From Clostridium_I sp963725425 (GTDB taxonomy: Bacteria; Bacillota; Clostridia; Clostridiales; Clostridiaceae): 64,000 nt of DNA. Below are positions 52,304 through 62,378 of the stretch, in pieces. Positions within the stretch are counted from its first letter, which is position 1; every line of letters starts with the position of its first letter. The stretch lies in NCBI GenBank assembly GCA_963725425.1, contig CAVRYJ010000045.1:62001-126000 (forward strand). Reading direction: 5' to 3'. A model generated the notes under the pieces. It saw only the letters and a list, made by a program, of their open reading frames with translations. It was not told the origin of the DNA and did no database searches. The position numbers were made by a program, and so were the translations under genes.

Positions 52304-54895
52304 TTGAAAAAAAACTGTTTTTATAAAAAGCTTTCTTTGAAAACACTAGTAAGAAAAAATGAAATATTAAAAATATTAGCAATAATTGTAAGCTTTCTTA
52401 TGGTTTCACAACCAGTATTTGCAAATGTGCTTCAAAGTGAGAATTGTACCGCACTAGAAGAAAGTAATGTTTTACCATTTCTTTCTTCTAGCAATGTTGT
52501 AAAATTGGGGGTTGTAGAACCCAATAAGCAATTGAGTATAACAATAGGACTCAAATTTCGTAATAAAGATCAGTTAAAACAAAACATTAAATCAGCACGT
52601 GATATTGGTAAAACTGGTAGGCTAATAAGTGATCATAATATGGATAATAATTTTCTCCCTAGTAAAAATTCAAATGACAAGGTTATTGAATTTTTAAATA
52701 ATAGTGGACTAAAAATTATTAAAACCTATAGCAGCCATATGGTAATTAAAGCTAGCGGTTCTGTAGAAGATATTGAGAAAGCTTTTAAAATAAACTTGAA
52801 TTATTATTCTCAAAATGGAGTTGAGTTTTTTGCTAATAGTACCCAGCCAATGTTACCTGAAGATATAGCAGGAATAGTTGAAAATATAGATGGTATTAAT
52901 AATTTTAAGCTAAAAAATTCATTGATTTACAATAATACTATACGTTCCCAGTCGTTAAAGACATCAGCCTTTACTCCAGGACAAATACAAAAAGCATATA
53001 ATCTCACATCTGTTTATGCAAACAATATTAATGGTAAAGGTGTTAAAATTGCTATAGCAACTTATTATTCTTTTAATCAAAATGATATAAATAATTTTAT
53101 TAACACTTTTTCTATTAAAGGAACTAACCCTATTAGTGTTATAAATGTAGATGGTACTCCACAATATGACGTAAATGGCTCTGAAGAAACTACAATGGAT
53201 ATAGAATGTTCATTGTCAAGTGCTCCAGGATCAAAATTATTGGTTTATGATGGAGCTAATCCAGATACAACTACGGAAACAGATTTATTTACACAAATCG
53301 TGGATGATGGACAAGCTAATGTAGTAAGTTATTCATGGGGAAATGATGAACAAAATTATAGTCAATCTGAACTAACTGAAATGGACAATATATTTATGGC
53401 TGGAACGGCAAAAGGAATGACCTTTGTTGTAGCTTCAGGTGATAATGGAAGCAATGATATTAATTATCCAGCAACAGATCCTTATGTTACTGCAGTGGGA
53501 GGAACTTCCATGGAAATAAACAGTAGTTCCGGTGAAATTTCCAGTGAAGTGGCTTGGAGCCTAGATAATTATGGAAATGGCAGCGGAGGTGGTAGTAGTT
53601 CATTTTTTTCTACCCCGTCATGGCAACAAGGAATAACTTCTTTAAATACTGGACACAGAATGATTCCAGATGTTTCTCTTGAAGCTGATCCTAATACTGG
53701 ATATGCGGTTTATAGTGGTGGTAGCTGGGATAAGGTAGGTGGAACTAGTGCATCAACTCCGGAATGGGCAGCTATATTTGCTTTAGTTGACCAGATTAGA
53801 GAAAGTAAAGGGTTTGGCACTATAGGACTAGCAAATCCAGCTTTGTACTCATTGGAAAAAGGATCTGTATTTAATGATATTACTAGCGGTTCCAATGGAA
53901 AGTATTCAGCTTTAACAGGCTATGATATGGTAACAGGGTTAGGTTCAGTTGATGCATTTAAATTAGTTAATGATTTATCTGATTTAAATACACAAACTTC
54001 TACTGTAACATACAATGGAAATGGTAACAACACTGGCAGTGTGCCAGTTGATAGTAAGGTACGTGTTCAAGGTGACACAGTAAATATATTTGGAAATATG
54101 GGTAATCTCTCTAAAATTGGGTATAAATTTATAGGATGGAATACAGCAGTAGATGGAAGCGGTACAGACTATGGAGCTAACGGTACTTTTATCATGGGCA
54201 ATTCTAATATAACACTATATGCAAAATGGAAGTCAATTTATCCTACAATAGGATGCTTGGATGCACCAGTTAATGGACAGAGTATAAGTGGAACAAAAAT
54301 GTTTAGTGGGTGGTTCCTTGATGGAAATGGAGTAAAGAAAATAGAAATATTAGTAGATGGAACAGTAGTAGAAGCAGCAACATATGGAGACGTAAGAAAT
54401 GATGTACAAAAGGCATATCCATTATATAAAACATTGAATAGTGGTTACCACTATAGTGTTGATACTACCAAACTTACAAATGGAAGCCATAAAATAGTAA
54501 TAAGAGAAACTGGAAACGATAATTCACAGACAAACTTGAGTGGAAGAAATGTAATAGTATCAAATCCAGCTTTTGGATCTTTAGATACTCCAACTAATGA
54601 ACAAACTATAAGTAAAACAAAAATCATTAATGGATGGTTCATTGATACAACTGGAGTAAAAAAAATAGAAGTTTTGGTTGATGGAACAATATTAGGAGTA
54701 GCAACATATGGAGACGTAAGAAATGATGTAGAAAGGGTATATCCATCATACAAAATAATGAATAGTGGCTATCATTATAGTTTTGATACAACAAAAATTA
54801 CAAATGGAAGTCATAAAATAGTAATAAGAGAAACTGGTAATAATAATTCACAGATAAATACAAAGGAAATAACGGTAAATGTATCTAATACATAG
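52304..54895 (+). CDS. Secreted S53 (sedolisin/kumamolisin) peptidase with C-terminal repeats
   Basis: The protein of 863 residues begins with a signal peptide (ILKILAIIVSFLMVSQPVFA). Next come an activation prodomain (about 60-215: VVEPNKQLSITIGLKFRNKD) and the S53 catalytic domain: EETTMDIECS gives the Glu/Asp pair, VASGDNGSND the oxyanion Asp, GGTSASTPEWAA the Ser, and DITSGSNGKYSALTGYDMVTGLGS the calcium site. Then follow one InlB-type B-repeat (TVTYNGNGNNTGSVP..YAKW) and two 95-residue repeats (GWFLDGNGVKKIEILVDGT). It is an acid-active secreted protease by family. The start is TTG 52304, six bases after GGGGGATA. Confidence 0.88.
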   Translation: MKKNCFYKKLSLKTLVRKNEILKILAIIVSFLMVSQPVFANVLQSENCTALEESNVLPFLSSSNVVKLGVVEPNKQLSITIGLKFRNKDQLKQNIKSARDIGKTGRLISDHNMDNNFLPSKNSNDKVIEFLNNSGLKIIKTYSSHMVIKASGSVEDIEKAFKINLNYYSQNGVEFFANSTQPMLPEDIAGIVENIDGINNFKLKNSLIYNNTIRSQSLKTSAFTPGQIQKAYNLTSVYANNINGKGVKIAIATYYSFNQNDINNFINTFSIKGTNPISVINVDGTPQYDVNGSEETTMDIECSLSSAPGSKLLVYDGANPDTTTETDLFTQIVDDGQANVVSYSWGNDEQNYSQSELTEMDNIFMAGTAKGMTFVVASGDNGSNDINYPATDPYVTAVGGTSMEINSSSGEISSEVAWSLDNYGNGSGGGSSSFFSTPSWQQGITSLNTGHRMIPDVSLEADPNTGYAVYSGGSWDKVGGTSASTPEWAAIFALVDQIRESKGFGTIGLANPALYSLEKGSVFNDITSGSNGKYSALTGYDMVTGLGSVDAFKLVNDLSDLNTQTSTVTYNGNGNNTGSVPVDSKVRVQGDTVNIFGNMGNLSKIGYKFIGWNTAVDGSGTDYGANGTFIMGNSNITLYAKWKSIYPTIGCLDAPVNGQSISGTKMFSGWFLDGNGVKKIEILVDGTVVEAATYGDVRNDVQKAYPLYKTLNSGYHYSVDTTKLTNGSHKIVIRETGNDNSQTNLSGRNVIVSNPAFGSLDTPTNEQTISKTKIINGWFIDTTGVKKIEVLVDGTILGVATYGDVRNDVERVYPSYKIMNSGYHYSFDTTKITNGSHKIVIRETGNNNSQINTKEITVNVSNT

Positions 54896-55049
54896 AGTGT
54901 AAAATGAACTACTATACTGTCTTAATTTGCAAGCTATTTACTATTCATAATAAAACAATTGAATTGTCTACAATTATATTATATAATCTATATTAGATAA
55001 TAACAATTATGACATGACATGATTTTAGTAAACAGGGAGGCGCGCAAAT

Positions 55050-56210
55050 ATGGCTCTGGCATTTAAAATCGCAACAAGATTTATAAAATCCAGCAAAGGT
55101 CAAACAATACTTATTGTACTTGGAATTGCAATTGGTGTTTCTGTTCAAGTATTTATTGGAACATTAATTCAAGGACTTCAAATAAGTTTGGTTGATAAGA
55201 CAATAGGGAGGTCATCTCAAGTTACAGTGACTTCAAGAAATGATGACAAGGCAATTGATAATTGGCAAGATAAAGTTAACAGCATTAAAAGTTTGAATGC
55301 TAATATTAAAAATATTTCAGAGGCAGCAGATTTCTCAGGTTTTGTAAAATATAATGATAAAACAGCACCAATTTTACTCAGAGGCTTTATATTCTCTAAT
55401 GCAGACCCAATATACAAAATAAAAGATAGCATTATAGAAGGCACAGAACCTAGCAATATTAATGAGGTATTAGTTGGAAAAGATTTAAAGGATAATCTCT
55501 CTGCAAAACTCGGAGATAAATTAACTATTTTAACGCCACAAGGGAAAAGTCAGGTCGTTACTATTACTGGTTTTTATGATTTAAAGGTTTCAAGTTTAAA
55601 TAATTCCTGGGTAATAACAAATATGAAAACAGCTCAAAATATATTTGATTTTGGAAATAAGGCAACTTCTATTGAAATGCAAACTAATGACGTATTCAGT
55701 GCTGATGTAGTGGCTAAAGATGTTCAAAATAAATTAAATTCAAGTAATCTTAAAGTAGATAATTGGAAGGTTACAAATGCAGCAACTTTAAGTGGATTAA
55801 GTGGTCAGAGTGCGTCAAGTTATATGATCCAAGTTTTTGTACTTCTATCAGTAATACTTGGGATAGCCAGCGTACTTGCTATAACTGTAATGCAAAAATC
55901 TAAACAGCTTGGTATACTTAAGGCAATGGGAATAAAGGATAGGGTAGCCAGTTTAATATTTTTGTTTGAAGGTTTAATACTAGGAATATTCGGAGCTGTT
56001 TTTGGAGTACTATTAGGGGTAGGGTTAACTTATTCCTTTAGTAAATTTGCATTAAATCCAGATGGAACACCATTAGTGCCATTGTATTTGGATTACAAAT
56101 TTATTCTTCTTTCTGGACTTATAGCAGTAGTTTCAGCAACTGTTGCAGCAGTCATTCCAGCAGTTAAGTCTTCAAAATTAGATCCAATTGAGGTGATTAA
56201 GAATGGCTAA
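55050..56210 (+). CDS. ABC transporter permease (FtsX/MacB type)
   Basis: The 386-residue protein has an N-terminal membrane helix (ILIVLGIAIGVSVQVFIGTLI), a MacB-type extracytoplasmic domain (about 45-255) and three C-terminal helices (FVLLSVILGIASVLAITVM, LIFLFEGLILGIFGAVFG, FILLSGLIAVVSATVAAVIPA), followed by SSKLDPIEVIKNG. This topology fits FtsX-like permeases that move lipids, peptides or drugs or transmit force. AGGGAGG precedes ATG 55050. It overlaps the ATPase gene by 8 bases. Confidence 0.88.
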   Translation: MALAFKIATRFIKSSKGQTILIVLGIAIGVSVQVFIGTLIQGLQISLVDKTIGRSSQVTVTSRNDDKAIDNWQDKVNSIKSLNANIKNISEAADFSGFVKYNDKTAPILLRGFIFSNADPIYKIKDSIIEGTEPSNINEVLVGKDLKDNLSAKLGDKLTILTPQGKSQVVTITGFYDLKVSSLNNSWVITNMKTAQNIFDFGNKATSIEMQTNDVFSADVVAKDVQNKLNSSNLKVDNWKVTNAATLSGLSGQSASSYMIQVFVLLSVILGIASVLAITVMQKSKQLGILKAMGIKDRVASLIFLFEGLILGIFGAVFGVLLGVGLTYSFSKFALNPDGTPLVPLYLDYKFILLSGLIAVVSATVAAVIPAVKSSKLDPIEVIKNG

Positions 56211-56886
56211 AATCATTGAACTTAAAAATATAAGTAAAGTATATGGGACTACAATTAAAACAGAAGTTTTGCATAATATAGACTTATCCTTTGAAGAACA
56301 TTCCTTCAATTCAATTATAGGAGCATCAGGAAGTGGTAAAAGTACAATACTTAATATTATGGGCACACTAGATAGGCCAACTACGGGAGAAGTCTATATA
56401 AGTGGTAAAAGAACTGATAATATGGGTAAAAATGAATTAGCTGAGCTTAGAAATAAAACAATAGGATTTGTATTTCAATTTCATTATCTGCTTCCGGAGT
56501 TTACAGTGCTTGAAAATGTTCTTATGCCTTACAATATAGGATATGGAAGGCCAACAAAAAAAATAATAAGTCGAGCAGAAGAACTCTTGAATTTAGTTGG
56601 ATTAACTGAGGTAAAAAATAATATGGCTAATAATATTTCAGGTGGTCAGCAGCAACGAACAGCCATTGCTAGAGCAATAATAAATAATCCCAAAATAGTG
56701 CTTGCAGATGAGCCTACTGGAAACTTGGATTCTAAATCTACTGAAAATATATATGAACTCTTAAGGGATATAAATAAAGAATTCAAGACAACATTTATAA
56801 TAATCACTCATGATGATAGAATAGCAGAAAAAACCTCTAGAATTGTAGAAATAGAAGACGGAGGGATAAAGGCAGTTAAGAGTTAA
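56203..56886 (+). CDS. ABC transporter ATPase (MacB/LolD type)
   Basis: The 227-residue protein has Walker A GASGSGKST, the Q-loop, signature NISGGQQQRTAIARAI, Walker B VLADEPTGNLD and the switch ITHDD. It drives the permease encoded just upstream. The last codons (AVKS and stop) are formed by the heptamer array GTTAAGAGTTAA of the repeat element that follows, so the repeat has replaced the native 3' end. Confidence 0.93.
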   Translation: MAKIIELKNISKVYGTTIKTEVLHNIDLSFEEHSFNSIIGASGSGKSTILNIMGTLDRPTTGEVYISGKRTDNMGKNELAELRNKTIGFVFQFHYLLPEFTVLENVLMPYNIGYGRPTKKIISRAEELLNLVGLTEVKNNMANNISGGQQQRTAIARAIINNPKIVLADEPTGNLDSKSTENIYELLRDINKEFKTTFIIITHDDRIAEKTSRIVEIEDGGIKAVKS

Positions 56887-57105
56887 AAGTTAAGAGTTAA
56901 AAGTTAAGGAAATTTTGCCTTTGGGCAAAATGGGATAATTAATTAGAACGAAAACTCCAGAAAATCACACTTTAACTGAAAACTGGTAGGAAAATTTGTT
57001 TCCTACCAGTTTTCTAATCAAAAATAATTTATTATTTTTCTAGATTCTTCTGCGCAGCAGAAAATCTTCAATAACTCTTAACTTTTAACTCTTAACTCTT
57101 AACTA
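56874..57105. repeat. Composite heptamer-repeat element, copy 3
   Basis: GTTAAGA/GTTAAAA heptamers (56874-56909) overlap the ATPase stop codon and lead to GGAAATTTTGCCTTTGGGCAAAAT. A terminator hairpin (56978-57014) follows, then a GATT..AATC palindrome near 57040-57065, and inverted TTAACTC/TTAACTT units (57072-57105). The element lies between the converging ABC and hyf operons. Confidence 0.75.
56978..57014. terminator. Terminator hairpin inside repeat copy 3
   Basis: GAAAACTGGTAGGA (56978-56991) and TCCTACCAGTTTTC (57001-57014) form a perfect 14-bp stem. Confidence 0.8.
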
Positions 57106-57150
57106 TAAATCCACAACCTTGTAAATTGAAAACTCCGTTCCAAAATCCAA

Positions 57151-57882
57151 CTACTTAGCTTCAACCCTATCCGTAAGCTTAAGTAGTCCAAAAATGATAG
57201 CTTGAGGCGAAGGGGGACACCCTGGAATGACTAAATCAACTGGGAGTATGTTTTTAAGTACATCATAAACGCCATCGCCATCTTTAAAGATTCCTCCATC
57301 ATATGCACAGCTACCAACAGCTATAACTATTTTAGGTTCAGCCATAGCCTGGTAAGTTTTCAGAAGAGCCTCTTTCATATTTTTAGTAACAACGCCAGTA
57401 ACCACTAGACCATCTGCATGTCTTGGTGAAGCTGCTACATTAATTCCGAATCTTGAAATATCATAAAAAGTGTTTTGAGTAGCGCTAAGTTCTGACATAC
57501 AAGCATTACAAGAACCAGTATCTACCACTCTAAGTGAAAGTGATCTTTTAAAGGTCTTATAAATCTTCTTCCTAAGTTCATCACCAGCAAGTTCTAGTGA
57601 CGCCATTTTATAATCAGATGTCATTTCTAAAGCAGATCGTGGGCAAATATTAATGCAGTTTCTGCAGTAAATACATTTTTTTTGGTCTATGCTTATTATA
57701 TTTTCAACATTAGTGTTAGTATTTATTTTTATAGCATTGACTGTACATGTACTTGCGCATTTTCCGCAGTTATTGCATAGATTTTCTTTAGTAATTATTT
57801 TTCCATAAGAGAACTCATTATTATTAAGTGGATTTTTTATGGTTTCAGTTCCGTATTTTATTCTATCTAATATATTTTTCAT
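57151..57882 (-). CDS. Ferredoxin domain fused to NuoB/HycG-like small subunit
   Basis: The 243-residue protein joins a two-[4Fe-4S] ferredoxin domain (CNNCGKCASTC and CIYCRNCINIC, residues 35-90) to a NuoB/HycG/HyfI small subunit (from about 110: SCNACMSE, GSCAYDGG, PGCPPSPQAI, which supply the proximal cluster ligands). In hydrogenase-4 and formate hydrogenlyase these are separate subunits (HyfH and HyfI). It is the last gene of the minus-strand operon and forms the electron path of the peripheral arm, probably from reduced ferredoxin. Confidence 0.88.
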   Translation of the reverse strand: MKNILDRIKYGTETIKNPLNNNEFSYGKIITKENLCNNCGKCASTCTVNAIKINTNTNVENIISIDQKKCIYCRNCINICPRSALEMTSDYKMASLELAGDELRKKIYKTFKRSLSLRVVDTGSCNACMSELSATQNTFYDISRFGINVAASPRHADGLVVTGVVTKNMKEALLKTYQAMAEPKIVIAVGSCAYDGGIFKDGDGVYDVLKNILPVDLVIPGCPPSPQAIIFGLLKLTDRVEAK

Positions 57883-57894
57883 TTTTAGTACTCC

Positions 57895-59330
57895 CTACTT
57901 ATCATTTTCAGAATAAGACATATTAAAGCTTTTATTAATAACGGGGAAATCAGGAACAATTTCACCAAGAACTGCTTCACTCATACCAGACCAGTTGGTA
58001 AAGGAAGGGGTTTTAAAATAGATTCGGGCAAATTTATTATCTTTTCCCGTTAAGCCATAAACTACAAGTTCTCCCTTTACTGTTTCAACGGAAGTTATAG
58101 CCTCAAGTCCATCTTTAAAATAAATGTCTTGTTTATCTCTTTTAATATCAGTATTTATATATGTCAGCGCTTTTTCTACAAAATCAAAAGCGTCATTAAG
58201 TTCAATGGATTTCAATTTATATCTTTCAAAAACCCCACCTTTTGAAGTTGTATTTGTACGATTTTTTATTTCTTTATATAATTCATATGGAAAATTTATT
58301 CTAACATCATATTTTAAATTGCAGGCTCTTGCTACAACTCCAGTCATACATAATTTTTTGCCATAACCCTGCTTACCATTCCAGTATCTTCTACTCTATC
58401 TAAAAAAGAAACCGAATTAAGACTAGTTTTAATAATACTACTTACTCGAGGTTTAAGACTCGCTAAACTTTCGATTATATCATTCTTTTTTTTCTCAGTA
58501 AAATCTATATTTATTCCAAGGGGAACAATGGCATTTCTCATAAACCTGCTTCCAGTTATTCTTTCACATAACTGATGAACAATTTCTGAAAAATATCCGA
58601 ATTTTTTAGCTGGATAACTAAAACCTATATCATTAGCAATACCACCTAAATCATCCAAATAATTATATATTCGTTCAAGTTCTAAAAGTACAATTCTAAA
58701 AGCTTGAATTTCCCTGCTAACATCTTTATTCAGAAGCTTTTCTACAAGGAGAGCATAAGCTTCACCATAAGCTACGGTAGATTCTCCTGAAACTCTTTCA
58801 AACATAAGATTTAAGGAATTGGCATCTATATTTTGGCAAAGTTTTTCTATTCCTCGATGTTTGTACATAAGCCTTATTTCCAGGTTTTCAATGGCTTCAC
58901 CCATAACACTAAATCTGAAATGGCCAGGTTCGATTATTCCTGCGTGAACTGGTCCAACAGCCACTTGATAAGCGCCAGTTCCTGAAACTTGTTTAACCTT
59001 ATAATCATAGTCCTTATTAATTTCTCTTTGAAATAATCTGCTTTGATGAATTATATTTTGAAGATTAACTGGGCTTTTTTTAGTAATATAGCTACATGTT
59101 ATGTAATAACCTTCTTTACTGTTTGAAAACATGCAATTTATTATAAGTGCTTTCCCAGGGGTCTCAAATTCACAAATATAATTAAATTTATACACATAAA
59201 TAAAAATAGATACTATCTTTCTAATTTGTTCTGGTTTTAGCCTAATGTATAACTCGTTATTATTTTTAACTTCATATTTTAAATCAAAATTCAATTCATC
59301 TAGACTTTTTATAGCATCTGCTATTTTCAT
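57895..59330 (-). CDS. HyfG/HycE-like large subunit without NiFe cysteines, frameshifted
   Basis: Two overlapping frames (58344-59330, 328 residues; 57895-58347, 150 residues) make one NuoC-NuoD/HycE type subunit. The break is in the run at 58354-58359, where six A (minus strand) stand for seven; the repaired text is MAKKLCMTGVVARACNLKYD. The N-terminal NuoC-like part is followed by VGPVHAGIIEPGHFRFSVMGE. Where NiFe enzymes have CGICxxxH the sequence is ERVSGESTVAYGEAY, and the C-terminal DPCxxC is NMSYSEND. So no nickel site is possible, as in Ehr complexes and complex I. Confidence 0.88.
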
Positions 59331-59341
59331 ATTTTCACTTC

Positions 59342-60802
59342 CTAATTACAAATAATTGAAACTGCATTATTTATCATTGTAGACAAATAACCATCCATAA
59401 ATAAAATCATAACAATAATTGAAACAAAACATAAAGCTAAAGGTAATGTATTTTCTTTATCTATTTCAAGTTTTTCATAGGTAACTCCTGGTTCTGTATT
59501 AAAAACTATTTTAATAAAAACTTTTAAAAAACCTGCAAAAACTAGAAGTAAACATAAACTATAAAGTGCCGTGATAATGTAATTTCCACTTTGGGCAGTT
59601 CCTACAATTATACTATATTCACTAAAGAAAGATGGGAAGGGTGGCGCTCCAACAATAACAAGCATTCCTAGGATAAGAAATGCGGCATTTATTGGCATAG
59701 TTTTTATCAAAGCATTAATTTTATCTATACGTTTTGTCTTATATGCACTTAGTATATTTCCTGCAGTTAAAAACAAAAGAGACTTTCCTAGGGCATGAAT
59801 TAATGAATGTAATAATGCACCAAAAACGGTAATCTTACTTCCAATTCCTATACCTAATGCCATAATTCCAATATTTTCTACAGAAGAAAATGCCAGTAGT
59901 CTTTTATAGTTAAGTTGCCTTAAAATACTAAAAGATGAAATTATAAGGGATAGACAACCAAAAATTATAAACAACCATCTTGTGTTTTCTAGGCCTGTTA
60001 TATGTTTTGTTATTATGTAAAACCTTAAAATAACATATAGTGCAAGGTTCAAAAGCACTCCGGACATCATTGCACTAACCGGGGACGGTGATTCACTATG
60101 AGCATCAGGAAGCCATGTATGCATAGGCGCCAAACCTGCTTTTGTGCCAAGGCCTACAAATATCAAAGTAAAGGCTATCTTAATGGCGTAAGTACTTTTC
60201 ACAGCTGAATTCTGTGCAAGATACGACCACTTAAGTATTTGAGCGGAGTCTCCAGAACTGTAGGCATTAACGAAAATAAGTATACCAACGAAACCAATAC
60301 CTATCCCAATTGAACAAATAATAATGTACTTCCAAGCGGATTCAAGGGATTCTTTATTAATGTTAAAACCTATGAGAAATGCAGTGGTAAGTGTGGTCCC
60401 TTCTAGTCCAATCCACATTGCTACAATATTATTGGTTAGTGCGATAAACATCATAAAAAATACGAAAAAATTAAATAGGAAATAATACAATCGACCTCTT
60501 CTAAGAGAAATAATTTTTTCATTTATCTCATTACTAATATATTTATAAGAATAAATACTCACGATTATATTTATGCTAGATATAATAAGGAGCTGCACTA
60601 GGCTTAAACTATCAATATAAAAGAATTCATTAAAAAACGTTAGAGAATGGACAACGGTTACTAGTATAATAATTTTTATAGCTACACTTAAAATCATTAT
60701 TGATCCAAGTATTGTAACTAACCCTGTAACTTTTATATTTTTAAAGATTAAGGGGGTTAAGATCATAATTAAGAATAAAACACCAAGTACTATAATGTAC
60801 AT
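59342..60802 (-). CDS. HyfF/NuoN-like ion-translocating membrane subunit
   Basis: The 486-residue protein has about fourteen membrane helices and the antiporter-like core motifs: WIGLEGTTLTTAFLIGF with the conserved Glu, GTKAGLAPMHTWLPDAHSESPSPVSAMMSGVLLN with the helix-7/8 Lys and His, and LLHSLIHALGKSLLFLTAG. It matches HyfF of hydrogenase-4 and the Nuo L/M/N family that moves H+ or Na+. It starts 12 bases after the NuoK-like gene. Confidence 0.9.
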   Translation of the reverse strand: MYIIVLGVLFLIMILTPLIFKNIKVTGLVTILGSIMILSVAIKIIILVTVVHSLTFFNEFFYIDSLSLVQLLIISSINIIVSIYSYKYISNEINEKIISLRRGRLYYFLFNFFVFFMMFIALTNNIVAMWIGLEGTTLTTAFLIGFNINKESLESAWKYIIICSIGIGIGFVGILIFVNAYSSGDSAQILKWSYLAQNSAVKSTYAIKIAFTLIFVGLGTKAGLAPMHTWLPDAHSESPSPVSAMMSGVLLNLALYVILRFYIITKHITGLENTRWLFIIFGCLSLIISSFSILRQLNYKRLLAFSSVENIGIMALGIGIGSKITVFGALLHSLIHALGKSLLFLTAGNILSAYKTKRIDKINALIKTMPINAAFLILGMLVIVGAPPFPSFFSEYSIIVGTAQSGNYIITALYSLCLLLVFAGFLKVFIKIVFNTEPGVTYEKLEIDKENTLPLALCFVSIIVMILFMDGYLSTMINNAVSIICN

Positions 60803-60813
60803 AATTTCACCAA

Positions 60814-61425
60814 CTATTCTTTTAAATTTTCGAAAAAATCTGTATTTATTGAATCAAAAGTTTTATTTATATGGAAAATCATTATTCCCATAACAAGGGC
60901 TAATAATAATCCTTCAAAAACTATGCCTGCCTCAATTACAAGAGACATTTTTGTTAAGGATATTTCAAATAGTACAATACCATTTTCAAATGTTAAAAAT
61001 CCTATCATTTGCGTAATTGCTTTTTTTCTTGCTACCATAAGTAAAACACCTATAATGAACAAAGCAATTCCGGTTTTTATAAAATTGTCATGACTAGCGT
61101 TTAAAATGCCAAAGGATATCATTATAAATATTCCGGTTAAAATATAAGAAACAAATCCATTTACAATTAAATCCATTTCTCTGTTTACTTTTAATTGATT
61201 TAAAGACTTATTTATTATTATTGGTATTATAATAACTTTAGTGACTATTGTTAATAATCCTAAAACGTAATAATCCATTTTCCCTGTGTTTATACCAAGT
61301 TTTAAGGCTATTAATCCAATAGCTGCTGATTGAAATATAAATACTTTTGTAATAAGTTTTACTCTTCTTACTCCAGACATAAAAATGCTAGATATTAATA
61401 TAACTGCAAGTAAATCTTCTATCAT
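60814..61425 (-). CDS. HyfE-like membrane subunit (NuoK-related)
   Basis: The 203-residue protein has about six membrane helices, including VILISSIFMSGVRRVKLITKVFIFQSAAIGLIAL and MIGFLTFENGIVLFEISLTK; the latter has the acidic residue typical of NuoK/HyfE helices. It sits between the NuoH-like and NuoN-like genes with 11-base gaps, the same order as hyfC-hyfE-hyfF. Confidence 0.87.
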   Translation of the reverse strand: MIEDLLAVILISSIFMSGVRRVKLITKVFIFQSAAIGLIALKLGINTGKMDYYVLGLLTIVTKVIIIPIIINKSLNQLKVNREMDLIVNGFVSYILTGIFIMISFGILNASHDNFIKTGIALFIIGVLLMVARKKAITQMIGFLTFENGIVLFEISLTKMSLVIEAGIVFEGLLLALVMGIMIFHINKTFDSINTDFFENLKE

Positions 61426-61436
61426 AATATTTCTCC

Positions 61437-62366
61437 TTATAAAACATAGATTAAAGTAATTGCTATAATGCCTAGAGATATGGCTGCGGGGAAAAGTTCT
61501 GCACTTCTAAATAATTTTGATTTAGAAATAGTTGTTTCTATAATAGCAATGCCTAGTAAGCAAAATATAAGTTTGAATATAAAGGTTAAAAAACCAATGA
61601 GCAAAGCTGAAAATGTCAATGTTGTCGCAATACCTATAGGAATAAAACCATTAATTAAAATAACTAAGTATACAATTAGCTTAATATAGGAAGATAGTTC
61701 AACGTAAGCTAAATCACTACCTGATAAATCTAAAATCATTGCTTCGTGCATCATGGTAAGTTCTAGATGAGTTTCTGGATTATCAAAAGGTATTCTGGCA
61801 TTTTCAGCAAGGATAGCAATGATAAAAGTTACCATTGCTATAATATGTGCCATATTATAGTGAGTAACATTACTATTAATAAAGGAAATATGAAAAATAT
61901 TAAAATCCTTTGTTTCAATATATAAAAAAGTTAGTAAAAATAATGTTAAAGGTTCCGTCATCATAGAAATAAAAGACTCACGGCTAGATCCCATTCCACC
62001 AAATGTACTTGAACTGTCAAGTCCAATTAGTACTGTAAATATTTTAATTATTGCGAATGCAAAAATAAGAATAAATAAATTTCCAATAGTATTTTCCATG
62101 GTTGTATAAAAAACAGGAATGAAAAAAGTAGTTGTTATAGATGTTGCCAGAATAACTATTGGGCCAATTTTCGTTATAAAGGAACTTCTATTTGAGATAA
62201 CTGTTCCCTTTTTTAATAGTTTGCTTAAATCAAAATAAGGTTGAATGATAGATGGACCACTGTAGCCTCTTAAGGTTGCCTTCATCTTTTTTAATATTCC
62301 TATAAATAATGGTGATAAAAGCAAAATTAATATACTTTGAAACGAATAAAATAAATTATATTGCAA
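61437..62366 (-). CDS. HyfC/HycD-like membrane anchor (NuoH family)
   Basis: The 309-residue protein has eight membrane helices and the NuoH/HycD motifs: GPSIIQPYFDLSKLLKKGTVIS near the start, MGSSRESFISMMTEPL, and ARIPFDNPETHLELTMMHEAMILDLSG, whose acidic residues line the quinone/ion channel in complex I. It links the peripheral arm to the ion-pumping subunits. Confidence 0.92.
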   Translation of the reverse strand: MQYNLFYSFQSILILLLSPLFIGILKKMKATLRGYSGPSIIQPYFDLSKLLKKGTVISNRSSFITKIGPIVILATSITTTFFIPVFYTTMENTIGNLFILIFAFAIIKIFTVLIGLDSSSTFGGMGSSRESFISMMTEPLTLFLLTFLYIETKDFNIFHISFINSNVTHYNMAHIIAMVTFIIAILAENARIPFDNPETHLELTMMHEAMILDLSGSDLAYVELSSYIKLIVYLVILINGFIPIGIATTLTFSALLIGFLTFIFKLIFCLLGIAIIETTISKSKLFRSAELFPAAISLGIIAITLIYVL

Positions 62367-62378
62367 ATAAATTCCTCC

